From Pelagicoccus mobilis (lineage in GTDB: Bacteria; Verrucomicrobiota; Verrucomicrobiia; Opitutales; Opitutaceae), in assembly GCF_016595505.1 (NCBI RefSeq), contig NZ_JAENIL010000010.1:80911-144910 (forward strand): 64,000 bases of DNA, given 5' to 3'. Each line of letters starts with the position of its first letter. Positions within the stretch are counted from its first letter, which is position 1. The position numbers and the translations under genes are program-made. The notes below the pieces were generated by a model. The model saw nothing but the letters and a program-made list of their open reading frames with translations. It did not search any database and was not told the DNA's origin. Positions 63,788-64,000 of the stretch are shown in pieces.

Positions 63788-63933
63788 CTGATCACATGCT
63801 GCCGCAAAGCGGCACTATGTTGCCCGAAGGGCACTAGGCAGCAAAGCTGCAGATGTTAATGAACACCACTCCCCGCGGTCGCTCTATCCGCTCCGCGGAA
63901 CATAATGCTCAGTGAACTGAGCAGCAGATGATG
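63788..63933. repeat. Five-hairpin dispersed element, copy 2
   Basis: Same order of hairpins and linkers as 33676-33806. Stem bases differ in pairs: the second hairpin is GCCC GAA GGGC instead of GCCGC CAC GCGGC, and the last is GCTCAG TGAA CTGAGC. The linkers ATGTT, TAGGCAGC, GATGTTAA and AGCAGATGAT are kept. Confidence 0.7.
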
Positions 63934-64000
63934 TTTCGTCGCGCTGGTGCTCCTCCTACCGAAGCCGGAGGCTGACACTTGAGGAGTGCCAACGAGGAAA

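Larger units (their letters stand above)
62940..64000. other. Non-coding region with dispersed repeats at the right end
   Basis: About 1.1 kb with no supported gene. The first 300 bp are AT-rich. From 63400 it consists of the CGTGACAAG-CCG words repeated three times (63403-63482), heptamer arrays, period-9 arrays, the second five-hairpin element and an ACCGAAGCCGGAGGCT hairpin. Confidence 0.6.

Overview
The window reads as one contig segment of a Gram-negative bacterium of the PVC group, most likely Verrucomicrobiota, class Opitutae (Pelagicoccus-like). This assignment is inferred from gene content: an LpxC-FabZ fusion followed by lpxA, a free-standing SWIB protein, a VPDSG-type PEP-CTERM protein, a mraZ-rsmH-ftsL-ftsI cell-division cluster, and high-GC core genes. 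I could not run a phylogeny.

Layout. Positions 1-3,010 (minus) hold the start of the division cluster (mraZ, rsmH, ftsL, 5' part of ftsI) with two small, tightly packed extra ORFs and a three-repeat MraZ operator. Positions 3,390-21,250 are ordinary core genes: DUF971, a HAD phosphatase, hisI, DUF72, lpxA, lpxC-fabZ, a pyrimidine-nucleoside phosphorylase with an altered active-site loop, argS, a GYF_2 membrane protein, BrkB/YihY, a PpiD-like foldase, an FmdB-like zinc ribbon, a CPBP protease, a YfcE-like phosphodiesterase, a Ski2-like helicase and an EEP nuclease/phosphatase. Positions 21,580-30,511 hold SWIB, two divergent signalling proteins with altered phosphorelay residues, a SYLF protein, exbB-tonB plus a second tonB (both near TACANNTGTA palindromes), and an IorAB-like molybdenum hydroxylase. 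tRNA-Ser(UGA) lies at 30,973-31,060.

From about 30.5 kb the character changes. 31.5-38.5 kb is gene-poor: a secreted Ig-like protein, a toxin-antitoxin-like pair between direct repeats, a shortened ISL3-type element, and many dispersed repeats. 37.2-62.1 kb is an exopolysaccharide locus: FemAB-like protein, Wzz/Wzc-like protein lacking the P-loop Lys, PssD-PssE fusion, UDP-sugar dehydrogenase, five GT2 glycosyltransferases, O-acyltransferases, Wzy-like polymerase, pyruvyltransferase-like protein, two Wzx flippases, WbqC, ATP-grasp and DegT aminotransferase. From about 46 kb it is visibly more AT-rich than the core, suggesting transfer. It is followed by a VPDSG-CTERM protein with a sigma-54-type promoter. 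These genes would make, flip, polymerise and decorate a surface glycan; no exosortase, initiating glycosyltransferase or outer-membrane exporter is in the window.

The most unusual signal is a set of repeats spread from 28 to 64 kb: (1) degenerate tandem heptamers (for example ATCAGCC) that lie between genes and also inside glycosyltransferase reading frames, where they must be translated; (2) arrays of period 9 (CTCCGTGNN type) that usually end in GGTTAA; (3) a roughly 130-bp chain of five hairpins, present twice, with compensatory stem changes. A four-helix-bundle (S23/IVP) gene sits between heptamer arrays. Core-region intergenic spaces instead carry short REP-like palindromes.
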